From positions 161,501 to 176,621 of the forward strand of contig CAJNDS010000285.1 of NCBI GenBank assembly GCA_905221605.1: a stretch of 15,121 nt of DNA. The letters run 5' to 3'. A program made the translations under genes and the position numbers. Below, piece by piece: positions 1-7,734 of this stretch. The notes under the pieces were generated by a model that worked only from the letters and a program-made list of their open reading frames with translations, had not been told where the DNA came from and searched no databases. This DNA is from Symbiodinium natans. Taxonomy: Eukaryota; Sar; Dinophyceae; Suessiales; Symbiodiniaceae. Numbering within the stretch: position 1 is the stretch's first letter; every line of letters begins with the position of its first letter.

Positions 1-909
1 TGATGTAGTTGTGAGATAGCTTGACTACAGGGGCAGAATGTGGCAGGTGCAATGCCGACTGTACAGTGGTCATGCTGCGAACTGCCAAAAGTAACGGTAC
101 GTGAGCACATCACTGCTGCATGATGCTGCATGCCAAGTATGACTTTCCACATCTTTGCTGACACAGGATCACTGTCATCGCTGGCGAGACACGCAGCCAT
201 CATACATGTCACGCAATGCGGGAGCCGAGCTTAGAGGCTGTTCCTGGGCATCAGCTGCTTCTGTGTCAAGTTGTGAACTTCGAGGTCGCAAGGTCCACAT
301 CGACCACATGAATTGGCTTCAGCCCAAGCGGCTATGGTGGCTGTGGCAGCTGTGGAGTGTAGTGGTCCGTGGTGGTCATGTTTCGCTTTCCGTCATGTTC
401 CGTCCCAGAGCCATGAAGCTCCTGAGGTGTCACCTGCACGAGTGGCTCGTGCGTGCCGTCCTTGGGAGTCCTTTGTCCAGTGCGTTCGCAAAGGCATTCG
501 AGCCGAGGGCGCAGACATCAAAAGAAGGAGGCACCTCGAACCCTAGGTCCGGCATGTGCCGAAAAGGACTGCTCCCTCGTGGAGCTTCTGACCAACCAGG
601 AGCAGGCTCCGGTGAACAAGTCTCAAAGATGCTCAAAGGAGTGGAAGCGAATGCCACTGTCTTGCGTTGCAGCCTCCTGCATTCTACCTTGTGCACTACT
701 GGGGAGATCTTGCCTGACACTAAGAGAGATATGAAGAGGAGAGACACGACAGATTCTGAGGAGGCCACAGATACGTTACGGCGTGTTCCGAGGTCCTCAA
801 CTGCCTGGAGGGCATCAAGGTGCACATGCAGAGCAGAAACCTGGATCAGAGCACGCCATACTGGCTGGCGTGTTGTGCCAACCGCCCACACTCGCTGCAG
901 GACGGGGGC
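1..909. other. Region without a confident gene; several overlapping open frames
   Basis: Three plus-strand frames (155-925, 313-546, 453-734) and one minus-strand frame (430-891) are open here and overlap each other, so at most parts of them can be real. The 256-codon frame begins in ordinary sequence and ends in the telomere-like block at 910, where the repeat always reads as Asn-Pro-Lys-Pro-stop; that ending is an artefact of the repeat. The stretch around 555-734 in the third frame has fairly protein-like composition (EKDCSLVELLTNQEQAPVNK) and could be an exon. I recognise no domain. Confidence 0.3.
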
Positions 910-933
910 AAACCCTAAACCCTAAACCCTGAA
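910..933 (-). repeat. Interstitial telomere-like repeat, CCCTAAA orientation
   Basis: About three units of CCCTAAA on the plus strand, the last one degenerate (CCCTGAA). It is the first of about eleven such blocks in the window. It supplies the stop codon of an overlapping open frame. Confidence 0.85.
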
Positions 934-1079
934 CCTCCTTCGGGAGCCTTGTGCATGTTCTTCCTCATGCCCTGACAGGATGCTTTCTGCCCGGATCTGA
1001 AGGCGACCTGCTTCTACAAGGCCCGAAGTGCATGTCCAAACCCAGCCCGTTCAGATGCCGCAGACTGCCCCTAAGCTAG
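933..1079 (+). CDS. Exon candidate, unrecognised (open segment, no start codon)
   Basis: The plus frame is open from just after a TGA at 930 to a TAG at 1077, 48 codons. It contains a protein-like stretch (GCFLPGSEGDLLLQGPKC). There is no initiation codon near its beginning, so if real it is an internal or terminal exon. It directly follows the telomere-like block. I recognise no family; chance is quite possible at this length. Confidence 0.18.
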   Translation, partial: TSFGSLVHVLPHALTGCFLPGSEGDLLLQGPKCMSKPSPFRCRRLPLS

Positions 1080-1118
1080 CAGCTACTATTTGCTTGAGAA
1101 CCCCCAAAAAGTAGAAAA
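1078..1118 (+). repeat. Short dispersed repeat, copy 1
   Basis: The segment starting AGCAGCT, followed by TTTGCTT, a CCC-containing stretch and an A-rich tail ending TAGAAA, recurs at 8442-8482 with roughly 80 percent identity over about 41 bp. Both copies are in the same orientation. The A-rich 3' side could mark a short retro-derived sequence, but the match is too short to classify. Confidence 0.45.
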
Positions 1119-1410
1119 ACACTCAAAGGAAGTGTTCTTTTTTTGGTGGGGGCGGGGGGGTGTTTCTCAAGCCATTCGTAGTGAAACCGAAACCATCATT
1201 CTGGATCCAGGCGATGGGTGCGGCGAAATTCCAGGTGGTTCTTTTGGTGGCTGGGGCCTGAGACCATATGTCGAGATTCTCGCTTCATATACATGTGATT
1301 ACGATTATTCATACTATCCACACATTATGAAGATTCTGAACTTTCGTGATTACTGATCGTGTTCAAGAGCTGTCGGCACGACAGCATGCAAGCCATGGCG
1401 TACTGCTGTG
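1119..1410. other. Non-coding stretch with a T-run and G-rich tract
   Basis: It holds a T7 run followed by a G-rich stretch (about 1138-1162) and then mixed sequence. An open frame at 1090-1356 crosses the T/G tract and has low-complexity composition at its start, so I do not call it a gene. Nothing else is recognised. Confidence 0.4.
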
Positions 1411-1441
1411 CCCTAAACCCTAAACCCTAAACCCTAAACCC
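1411..1441 (-). repeat. Interstitial telomere-like repeat, CCCTAAA orientation
   Basis: Four almost perfect CCCTAAA units. An 84-bp non-repeat spacer separates it from the next block, which is in the opposite orientation. Confidence 0.92.
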
Positions 1442-1525
1442 GGCTTAGGACCCGAAGACCGATTCCAACTTGCTCGCCACGTGCTTGTCGCGACTCTGGC
1501 CTCTCCCTCAGCAACCATTGCGACA

Positions 1526-1584
1526 GGGTTTAGGGTTTAGGGTTTAGGGTTTAGGGTTTAGGATTTAGGGTTTAGGGTTTAGGG
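1526..1584 (+). repeat. Interstitial telomere-like repeat, TTTAGGG orientation, split by an insertion
   Basis: About eight TTTAGGG units with one variant (GGATTTAGGG near 1561). The array is interrupted by the palindromic element at 1585-1687 and resumes at 1688-1700. The repeat phase on the far side is displaced by one base, as expected if an 8-bp target was duplicated in a 7-bp periodic array. Confidence 0.93.
1577..1584 (+). repeat. Left 8-bp target site duplication of the 103-bp element
   Basis: GTTTAGGG immediately precedes the TIR and is repeated exactly at 1688-1695 after the other TIR. Because the target is itself a 7-bp repeat the identity alone is weak, but the one-base phase shift across the insertion agrees with an 8-bp duplication. 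Confidence 0.6.
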
Positions 1585-1687
1585 TTGGGATGTTCCCACT
1601 GATACTAACAGTCCTTAGTAGGGACTATAACAGGGGGGGTACTATAATCCCTGCAACAGACTGTTAGTATAAGGGGGAACATCCCAA
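1585..1687. mobile_element. 103-bp palindromic MITE-like element in telomere-like DNA
   Basis: The element begins TTGGGATGTTCCC and ends GGGAACATCCCAA. The two arms can be paired over 46 positions with 38 identities; the first 29 match at 27. The centre is a short G-rich loop around 1631-1641 (G7). It encodes nothing. It is flanked by GTTTAGGG on both sides. The same terminal sequence occurs at 4477 and, inverted, at 8278, so it belongs to a family with at least two copies in this window. Eight-bp duplications are known from hAT and some other DNA transposon superfamilies, but I cannot assign the termini. This is a non-autonomous element by inference. Confidence 0.8.
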
Positions 1688-1700
1688 GTTTAGGGTTTAG
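1688..1700 (+). repeat. Telomere-like repeat, continuation of the split array
   Basis: Under two units of TTTAGGG beginning with an extra G, which carries the right-hand 8-bp duplication (1688-1695) of the inserted element. Confidence 0.8.
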
Positions 1701-1943
1701 AGCCATTATTGAAACTGTCTCAAGGTGTATGTACGAGCTCTGCATGTGCCACACCCTCGGTCTTCAGCTACAGTTGTGCGGACCGGCATGACTGGCAAGT
1801 GGTGTGGCTTGAGCTGTGGGCTCTTTCTGACTCCTTCACGATACCCTAAGCCTAGGCTATAAGGAGCATGCTAGATCGGCAAACACTCATTCGTTTTAAC
1901 TCAGGCCCATGTCAATGTGAGAGTGGGGGAGGGTGGGGCGTAA
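1701..1943. other. Stretch with short plus-strand open segments only
   Basis: Right after the telomere-like block a plus frame is open for about 30 codons (protein-like core MYELCMCHTLGLQLQLCGPA, ending with a TGA near 1791), and another short protein-like run (DWQVVWLELWALSDSF) follows around 1791-1845. Both are too short to call as genes. They could be small exons or remnants. Confidence 0.25.
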
Positions 1944-2099
1944 CCGCGCAAAGGCTTGGATCATCCCGCTGCCCAGCTGGACCTTGTCCAGACCAAGCTG
2001 GAGATCAAGTCGCCCGTGAAAAAGGCCTCGATGGCCATGGCCCTAATATTCAGAGCACAGCTGGTCTGCCGTGTCTCGTGTTCTGCTGAAGTAAGCTGA
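1944..2099 (+). CDS. Exon candidate with a consensus donor at its end
   Basis: The plus frame is open from after a TAA at 1941 to a TGA at 2097. Its middle reads as ordinary soluble protein (AAQLDLVQTKLEIKSPVKKA) and not as low-complexity sequence. A good 5' splice site, GAA|GTAAGC, lies at 2090/2091 in phase 0, just before the stop, so the exon may end there. There is no start codon near the beginning. Two more open plus-strand segments follow within 300 bp, but I could not join them in frame with a convincing acceptor. No family is recognised. Confidence 0.28.
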   Translation, partial: PRKGLDHPAAQLDLVQTKLEIKSPVKKASMAMALIFRAQLVCRVSCSAEVS

Positions 2100-2100
2100 G

Positions 2101-2328
2101 GTGACACAGTTCTTGACCCCGGAGGAGAAGGACGCAGAATTGCGAACAACAAACTCCGGCTATAAGGCAGGGTCCTGTGCAAGGATGAGTTCTGGCTCTG
2201 CTGCATGTGCTGATTTCTTAAGGACTCTGTATGACTCCGCTTGCCACTGCGCTGCACAGGCAAAGAATGACAGAGAGAAGCAATTCAGCTTGCAGATCAT
2301 GGAGATGGCCTTAGGCGTACATGCCTGA
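2101..2328 (+). CDS. Unrecognised open segment, exon candidate
   Basis: Seventy-five codons are open on the plus strand, beginning at a GTG that is unlikely to be a eukaryotic start. The product would be hydrophilic with a protein-like C-terminal half (AAQAKNDREKQFSLQIMEMA). It sits between two other plus-strand open segments, as expected for exons of one gene, yet no splice pair is convincing. No domain is recognised. Confidence 0.25.
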   Translation: MTQFLTPEEKDAELRTTNSGYKAGSCARMSSGSAACADFLRTLYDSACHCAAQAKNDREKQFSLQIMEMALGVHA

Positions 2329-2395
2329 GTTGTTTGTGCCATGCCGTTCCTGATGTTCCAGGATGTTCGTGTGAGAGTGAGATACGCGTACAATC

Positions 2396-2668
2396 ATGGC
2401 AAGTTGCCATTTTTGGACACAAGACGCCCCCAAGGTCTCAGTGGAGCGCGCTCAGATCACCAATCAGCAGGACAAGCGGCAGATTTTGAACATCTTCGCC
2501 CACCGTGACCTGAATGAACAGGCATCGGCAGAAAGCAGCATTCATAGTCGTAGCAAGTTCTCACTAACACGAAGCAAATTTTTAGAAAGCATGTCAAAGC
2601 AGCTGCTGCAGGCTGCGGAAAAGCGCAGATCTTGGATTTGTATTGGGTGTTTGAGACTGGAGGAATGA
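2396..2668 (+). CDS. Unrecognised small ORF, 90 codons
   Basis: It opens with an ATG at 2396 and ends with a TGA at 2666. The product is charged and mostly helix-forming in its middle and C-terminal half (SKFLESMSKQLLQAAEKRRS), with a C-x2-C pair near the end (CIGC). There is no signal peptide or membrane segment. The opposite strand is not open over the same region. No family is recognised; it may be an exon of the plus-strand series between 1944 and 3169. Confidence 0.28.
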   Translation: MASCHFWTQDAPKVSVERAQITNQQDKRQILNIFAHRDLNEQASAESSIHSRSKFSLTRSKFLESMSKQLLQAAEKRRSWICIGCLRLEE

Positions 2669-2746
2669 GAGATTCTTAGCCATGCCAAGGCACGAGGCAT
2701 ACGGTCAAGTTTCTGCACGATTACGGGCGCTGTTTGCCTTGGCCTT

Positions 2747-3169
2747 TTGGCGCCATCAGCTCAGCAGACAAAGCACAGGCTATATCCCCCTTGGGTGCGC
2801 AGCCTTAAGGTCGCGTCATGGGTGGCAACGTCAGCGACAGCGACGTTCACCGAGTTCAGGGAAAGCTGGCCAGGGACTAAGGTAGTTCTTCGGCCGGCAG
2901 AAATGTCTTCTGGCGATGCACCTCCAAAAACTTCCAAAGGTCGCTTACCTCCAATTTCGGTATTGAATAGATTGGTATGCGACGACTGCCAGCGGACGCT
3001 GCTGAGTCCATTGAGTCACTACTACTGCACAGTCCACTACAAATCGGTGGACTCAATGACTGAGTGCAGCTCGAAATATGCAGAGGTTGAGGCCCTGCAC
3101 ACCGGCCTGCGACAAAAGTCCCTGGAGCTTGACATGGCCTTCATGCAAGGCCTGCCGCTGCAAGGGTAG
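2747..3169 (+). CDS. Cys/His-containing ORF, possible zinc-binding fragment
   Basis: A 140-codon plus-strand frame ends with a TAG two bases before a telomere-like block. The first 50 residues look unconvincing and may be non-coding. From about residue 64 the composition is protein-like. It contains C78-x2-C81, then twelve residues, then C94-x2-H97, with another Cys at 107; that spacing could bind one zinc ion in a treble-clef or ZZ-like fold, but the match is only to the spacing. The last 30 residues are a probable amphipathic helix. An inverted repeat (3009-3058) lies within it. It may be the final exon of a gene whose earlier parts lie at 1944-2668. Confidence 0.35.
   Translation: MAPSAQQTKHRLYPPWVRSLKVASWVATSATATFTEFRESWPGTKVVLRPAEMSSGDAPPKTSKGRLPPISVLNRLVCDDCQRTLLSPLSHYYCTVHYKSVDSMTECSSKYAEVEALHTGLRQKSLELDMAFMQGLPLQG
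3009..3058. repeat. Imperfect inverted repeat / stem-loop
   Basis: CATTGAGTC at 3009-3017 is exactly complementary in reverse to GACTCAATG at 3050-3058, and weaker pairing extends inward. It lies inside an open frame, so it may be a coincidence of coding sequence. Confidence 0.3.
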
Positions 3170-3170
3170 A

Positions 3171-3217
3171 GGGTTTAGGGTTTAGGGTTCAGGGTTCAGG
3201 GTTTAGGGTTTAGGGTT
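3171..3217 (+). repeat. Interstitial telomere-like repeat, TTTAGGG orientation
   Basis: About six units with two variants (TTCAGGG twice). It directly follows the stop codon of the preceding open frame. Confidence 0.9.
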
Positions 3218-3656
3218 TTCAGATTATGGTTCAAGTTCAACGCCCTCGTGGCCACGGCAGTGGCCAGGAAAGCTCTTTGGAGGGGACGGGGGGTGAAGGC
3301 GAAGACGGGGGAGTGAGGGGATAAGGAATGGATAAGGGAGGGCGGTGGCGCGCAAACCGCGAGGGGAGGGGGTTGGAGGTGGGGTACCTGCTTTATGCTG
3401 CCCAGACACCTACGGCCCGAGGCCTTCCCGGCTTTCATGTTTTATCTCGTTCTTGGCGGAGCGTCTGTTTCAGTCATTGTCTTTCAGCTTGAAGCCAAGC
3501 CTTGTGCGCAGTCTGCTCGGAGAAGTTGAAGATGCTCCGTGCGTGTTTGCCATCCAGCCTCCAAGAGCTCAAGCTGGACCTCAGGCAGGGACGCTGTTGC
3601 GGCTTATTGGCATGTCTGACGATGCTGATGGCATCGGGTGGCCTTAGAGTCTCTAG
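3218..3656. other. Purine-rich stretch and weak open frames
   Basis: From about 3276 to 3385 the plus strand is strongly G/A-rich. Its complement reads as Pro/Ser-rich open frames (3196-3438 and 3224-3409 minus) that I treat as composition artefacts. Around 3440-3647 a plus frame is open and somewhat protein-like (LFQSLSFSLKPSLVRSLLGE), but no domain is recognised. Confidence 0.35.
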
Positions 3657-3836
3657 ATGGCTAGGGGCCATTGGTGGAGAAGCTGCCATCGCCACTCTAG
3701 TTTGGAATCCCTTGGGCGATTTCAGTGCAGGGAGACAGAGCTCCGCAACGAAGATGTCATAGCCCTGGCGGCTGGACTTCCCAGAGACCTGGAGGCAGGG
3801 TGCCGCGACATGTCCGTGGCGGGTAGGCTGCTGTAA
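3657..3836 (+). CDS. Exon candidate, 59-codon ORF
   Basis: ATG at 3657, TAA at 3834. The C-terminal half has convincing protein composition (ETELRNEDVIALAAGLPRDL). The N-terminal part is less convincing, so the true exon may begin at an acceptor such as TGCAG|G near 3731. Another plus-strand open segment in a different frame begins at 3827 and overlaps its end, consistent with a splice or a frameshift between them. No family is recognised. Confidence 0.27.
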   Translation: MARGHWWRSCHRHSSLESLGRFQCRETELRNEDVIALAAGLPRDLEAGCRDMSVAGRLL

Positions 3837-4027
3837 CTGCACTCTCACCACGGTACGTGGCATTGAGAACTCCGGCCAAGGATCTCTCCCTGAATTTGGC
3901 CGGCAATGAGGACCTTAACGATGATGGTGTGGAGGTCGGGGTTGGCATGGCACATCCTGGCGTGAGAAGCTGGTTCGCAGCTTGTGAGCTTGTTATCCGG
4001 CGAGGTATTCATGAGCAAGCTTCCTAG
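3827..4027 (+). CDS. Exon candidate, acidic then hydrophobic segment
   Basis: The plus frame is open for 66 codons from after a TAG at 3824 to a TAG at 4025. The interior is clearly protein-like (LSLNLAGNEDLNDDGVEVGV, followed by a helix with ACELVIRRGI). No initiation codon lies at the start, so it would be an internal exon or part of a decayed gene. It uses the same frame as the segment at 4202-4480, although stops separate them. No family is recognised. Confidence 0.33.
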   Translation, partial: AAVTALSPRYVALRTPAKDLSLNLAGNEDLNDDGVEVGVGMAHPGVRSWFAACELVIRRGIHEQAS

Positions 4028-4201
4028 CAAGATGCGAAGTGCCTCGGCAATGCAAGAGTGTCATACGCACGTGAGTGCAGGCCAAAAGCATAGGGCTTGT
4101 AACAGGCCCGGGCGGCCTTGTAAACCCTGAAACCGTCATCTGCTTGCGCCAGTATCCCACGCGCATGAAGCGAAAAGCATGTAGACTGCGCTGATGCGTG
4201 A

Positions 4202-4480
4202 TTCAGAGGGGCCATACGCCAGAAGCGCACTCGACAATGCGCGGAAGGTATGGCCCTGGACCTGAAGAAGACCAAAGTCGGAGAGGGCCCCAGGATTCAT
4301 GGAACCGATTTGCACGGTGCGAAGTAGTGTGAGCAGCGTGTTCGCGGCATGAGTGCCAAAGTGCCCCGCTTCTGGGAGCAACTTCAAGGAAAAGAGCTGG
4401 TGCAACGACAAGGAAACTACGAGAGCATGAGAAAGCATCTGGCAGAGCAGGCCACGGTCAGGAAGAACCCCTCAACTTAG
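4202..4480 (+). pseudogene. Coding-like segment with one in-frame TAG, cut off by the transposon end
   Basis: One plus frame reads as protein from 4202 to 4477 except for a single TAG at 4325. Before it the sequence includes AEGMALDLKKTKVGEG; after it, from an ATG at 4349, includes MSAKVPRFWEQLQGKELVQR and a basic helical tail. The final stop TAG (4478-4480) is made by the first bases of the TIR that starts at 4477. The host reading frame is therefore terminated by the inserted element. It could be a nonsense-mutated gene remnant or two exons of a gene disrupted by the insertion. No family is recognised, and a chance open frame cannot be excluded. Confidence 0.35.
4469..4476 (+). repeat. Left 8-bp target site duplication of the 3.8-kb element
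   Basis: CCCTCAAC immediately precedes the left TIR. The partner after the right TIR is CCCTTAAC (8279-8286), a 7 of 8 match. Both resemble CCCTAAAC, the telomere-like unit. Confidence 0.6.
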
Positions 4481-4561
4481 GATGTTCCCCCTTACACTAA
4501 CAGTCCTTAATGGGGATTATAATGATTATTTAATGGCTACCGCCAGTGCCGCCGACCCCAG
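4477..4561 (+). repeat. Left terminal inverted repeat
   Basis: It shares TTxGGATGTTCCCCCTTA, ACAGTCCTTAAT and GGGATTATAA-type blocks with the 103-bp element at 1585 and with the right TIR, and ends with CCGCCGACCCCAG as the right TIR does. Confidence 0.78.
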
Positions 4562-4595
4562 ATCTAAGAGAGTCTTGCTGATGGCACGCTGAAGG

Positions 4596-4711
4596 CCCTA
4601 AACCCAAAACCCTACAACCTCAATGCCGAAACCCGGAACCCCGAAACCTAAACTTACAACCCTTACACCCTGAAACCCTAAACCCTAAACGTCCAAGAAA
4701 ACCCTAAACCC
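4596..4711 (-). repeat. Degenerate telomere-like repeat inside the 3.8-kb element
   Basis: Many CCCTAAA-related units with substitutions and length changes (CCCAAAA, CCCTACAA, CCGGAA, CCTTACA), interspersed with a few perfect ones. It is the most decayed block of the window and lies between the left TIR and the satellite. Confidence 0.8.
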
Positions 4712-6694
4712 GAAGCTCATAGGAGCCATCGGTCCATGGGGGCCATGGAGGTCGAAGGGATGGGTCCATGGGGGCCATGGGGGTCGAGGGCCATGGAGGG
4801 CGGGTGGAGCGGGGGAAGGGCGGAGCAAGCGGAGCGGGCGGAGCGGGCGGGCATGCACTGGGGCCCTTTAAAGTCATTTGATTGGGTCTAGAGGCACAGG
4901 GCCAGGGGACCATGGGGCCATGGGGCCAGGAGCCACAAAGTAGGGGGTTGGCCGTCGAAGCATGGAGACATTGGGGGCCATGGCGCCAGGAGCCATGGGG
5001 CCATGGAGGATGGAGGGCGGGTGGAGCGGGGAGGGCGGAGCGGGCGGGCATGCACCGGGGCCCTTTAAAGTCATTTGATTGGGTCTAGAGGCATAGGGCT
5101 AGGGGACCATGGGGCCATGGGGCCAGGAGTTACAAAGTAGGGGGTTGGCCGTCGAAGCATGGAGACATTGGGGGCCATGGGGGGGCGGGCATGCACTGGG
5201 GCCCTTTAAATGGGGCCATGGGGCCAGGAGCCACAAAGTAGGGGGTTGGCCGTCGAAGCATGGAGACATTCCGCCAGGAGCCATAGGGCCATGGAGGCAT
5301 GGGTCCATGGGGGCCATGGGGGTCGAGGGCCATGGAGGGCGGGTGGAGCGGGGGAAGGGCGGAGCAAGCGGAGCGGGCGGAGCGGGCGGGCATGCACTGA
5401 GGCCCTTTAATGTCATTTGATTGGGTCTAGACAAAATAGGGGGTTGGCCGTCGAAGCATGGAGACATTGGGGGCCATGGCGCCAGGAGCCATGGAGGCAT
5501 GGGTCCATGGGGGCCATGGGGGTCGAGGGCCATGGAGGGTGGGTGGAGCGGGGGAAGGGCGGAGCAAGCGGAGCGGGCGGGCGGGCATGCACTGCAGCCC
5601 TTTAAAGTCATTTGATTGGGTCTAGAGGCATAGGGCCAGGGGGGCGGGTGGAGCAAGCGGAGCGGGAGCGGGCGGGCATACACTGGGGCCCTTTAAAGTC
5701 ATTTGATTGAGTCTAGAGGCATAGGGCCAGGGGACCATGAGGCCATGGGGTCAGGAGCCACAAAGTAGGGGGTTGGCCGTCGAAGCATGGACACATTGGG
5801 GGCCATGGCGCCAGGAGCCATGGGGCATGGGTCCATGGGGGCCATGGGTGGAGCGGGGGAAGGGCGGAGCAAGCGGAGCGGGCGGAGCGGGCGGGCGTGC
5901 ACTGGGGCCCTTTAAAGTCTTTTGATTGGGTCTAGAGGCATAGGGTCAGGGGACCATGGGGCCATGGGGCCAGGAGCCACAAAAAGTAGGGGGTTGGCCG
6001 TCGAAGCATAAGGGAGACATTGGGGGCCATGGCGCCAGGAGCCATGGGGCCATGGAGGCATGGGGGTCGAGGGCCATGGAGGGCGGCTGGAGCGGCGGAA
6101 GGGCAAAGCAAGCGGAGCGGGCGGAGCGGGGGGGGCATGCGCTGGGGCTTTAACGTCATTTGATTGGGTCTAGAGGCATAGGGCCAGGGGCCATGGGGCC
6201 AGGAGCCACAAAGTAGGGGGTTGGCCGTTGAAGCATGGAGACACTGGGGGCCATGGCGCCAGGAGTCATGGGGCCATGGAGGCATGGGTCCATGGGGGCC
6301 ATGATGGAGGGCGGGTGGAGTGGGGGAAGGGCGGAGCAAGCGGAGCGGGCGGAGCGGGCGGGCATGCACTGGAGCCCTTTAAAGTCTTTTGATTGTAGGG
6401 CCTGGGGCCGGGGCCAGGAGCCACAAAGTAGGGGGTTGGCTGTCGAAGCATGGGAACATTGGGGGTCATGGCGCCAGGAGCCATGGAGGCATGGGTCCAT
6501 GGGGGCCATGGCGGTCGAGGCCCATGGAGGGCGGGGAGCGGAGGAAGGGCGGAGCAAGCGGAGCGGGCGGGCATGCTGGGCCCTTTAAAGTCATTTGATT
6601 GGGTCTAGAGGCATAGGGCCAGGGGACCATGGGGCCATGGGGCCAGAACCCACAAAGTAGGGGGTTGGCCGTCGAAGCATGGAGACATTGGAGG

Positions 6695-6828
6695 CCATGG
6701 CTCCTGGTCCCTGGCCCTATGCCTCTGCACCCAATCAAATGACTTTAAAGGGCCAGTGCATGCCCGCCCGCTCCGCCCGCTCCGCTTGCTCCGCCACTCC
6801 ACCGGCCCTCCATGGCCTTCGACCATGG
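6695..6828 (-). repeat. Inverted satellite unit
   Basis: Here the core reads in reverse complement (CCCAATCAAATGACTTTAAA) with the nested repeat also reversed (CCCGCTCCGCCCGCTCCGC). Both junctions fall at CCATGG palindromes, 6695-6700 and 6823-6828. It is the only inverted copy in the array. Confidence 0.85.
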
Positions 6829-7708
6829 GCCATGGGGCCATGGGGCCAGGAGCCACAAAGTAGGGGTTGGCCGTCGAAGCAGGCCATGGAGGCATGGGTC
6901 CATGGGGGCCATGGGGGTCGAGGGCCATGGAGGGCGGGTGGAGCGGGGAAGGGCGGAGCAAGCGGAGCGGGCGGAGCGGGCGGGCGTGCTCTGGGGCCGT
7001 TTGTCATTTGATTGGGTCTAGAGGCATAGGGCCAGGGCAGGCCATGGGGCCAGGAGGGGTTGGCCGTCGAAGCATGGACACATTGGGGGCCATGGCGCCA
7101 GGCGGCATAGGTCCATGCAGGCCATGGGGGTCGAGGCCATGGGGCCATGGAGGCATGGGTCCGGGGGCCATGCAATTCGAGGGCCATGGAATGGAGGGCG
7201 GCGCAAACAGAGCGGGCGGAGCGGGCGGGCATGCACTGGGGCCCTTTAAAGTCATTTGATTGGGAGTAGGGGGTTGGCCGTGGAAGCCGAAGCATGGAGA
7301 CATTGGGGGCCATGGCGCCAGGAGCCATGGGGCCAGGGAGGCATAGGTCCATGCGGGCCATGGAGGCCTGGGTCCATGGGGGCCATGCAATTCGAGGGCC
7401 ATGGAGGGCGGAGCAAGCAGAGCGGGCGGAGCGGGCGGGCATGCACTGGGGCCCTTTAAAGTCATTTGATTGGGTCTAGAGGCATAGGGCCAGGGCATGG
7501 CGCCTTGGGGGCAGGAGCCACAAAGTAGGGGGTTGGCCGTCAAAGCCGAAGCATGGAGATATTGGGGGCCATGGCGCCAGGAGCCATGGGACCATGGAGG
7601 CATGGGTTGGGGGCCATGGGGGTCGAGGGCCATGGAGGGCGGATGGAGCGGGGGAAGGGCGGAGCAAGCGGAGCGGGCGGAGCGGGCGGGCATGCACTGG
7701 GGCCCTTT

Positions 7709-7734
7709 AAAGTCATTTGATAAAGTCATTTGAT
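7709..7734 (+). repeat. Derived 13-bp tandem duplication in the satellite core
   Basis: AAAGTCATTTGAT is present twice in a row. The same duplication, with T to C in both copies (AAAGTCATCTGAT), is seen at 8007-8032 in the next and last unit, and in no earlier unit. Confidence 0.8.

Noticed and set aside
155-925. The 256-codon frame as a gene
   Set aside because: It ends in the telomere-like repeat, overlaps three other open frames, and its composition (Arg/Trp/Ser-rich) is not convincing; no domain is visible.
3196-3438. Minus-strand proline/serine-rich open frames
   Set aside because: They are the complement of a purine-rich tract and end in the telomere-like block; no protein-like regularity.
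4530-4541. AATGGCTAC, resembling part of the reverse complement of the dinoflagellate spliced leader
   Set aside because: Only nine bases match and the rest of the 22-nt leader is absent.
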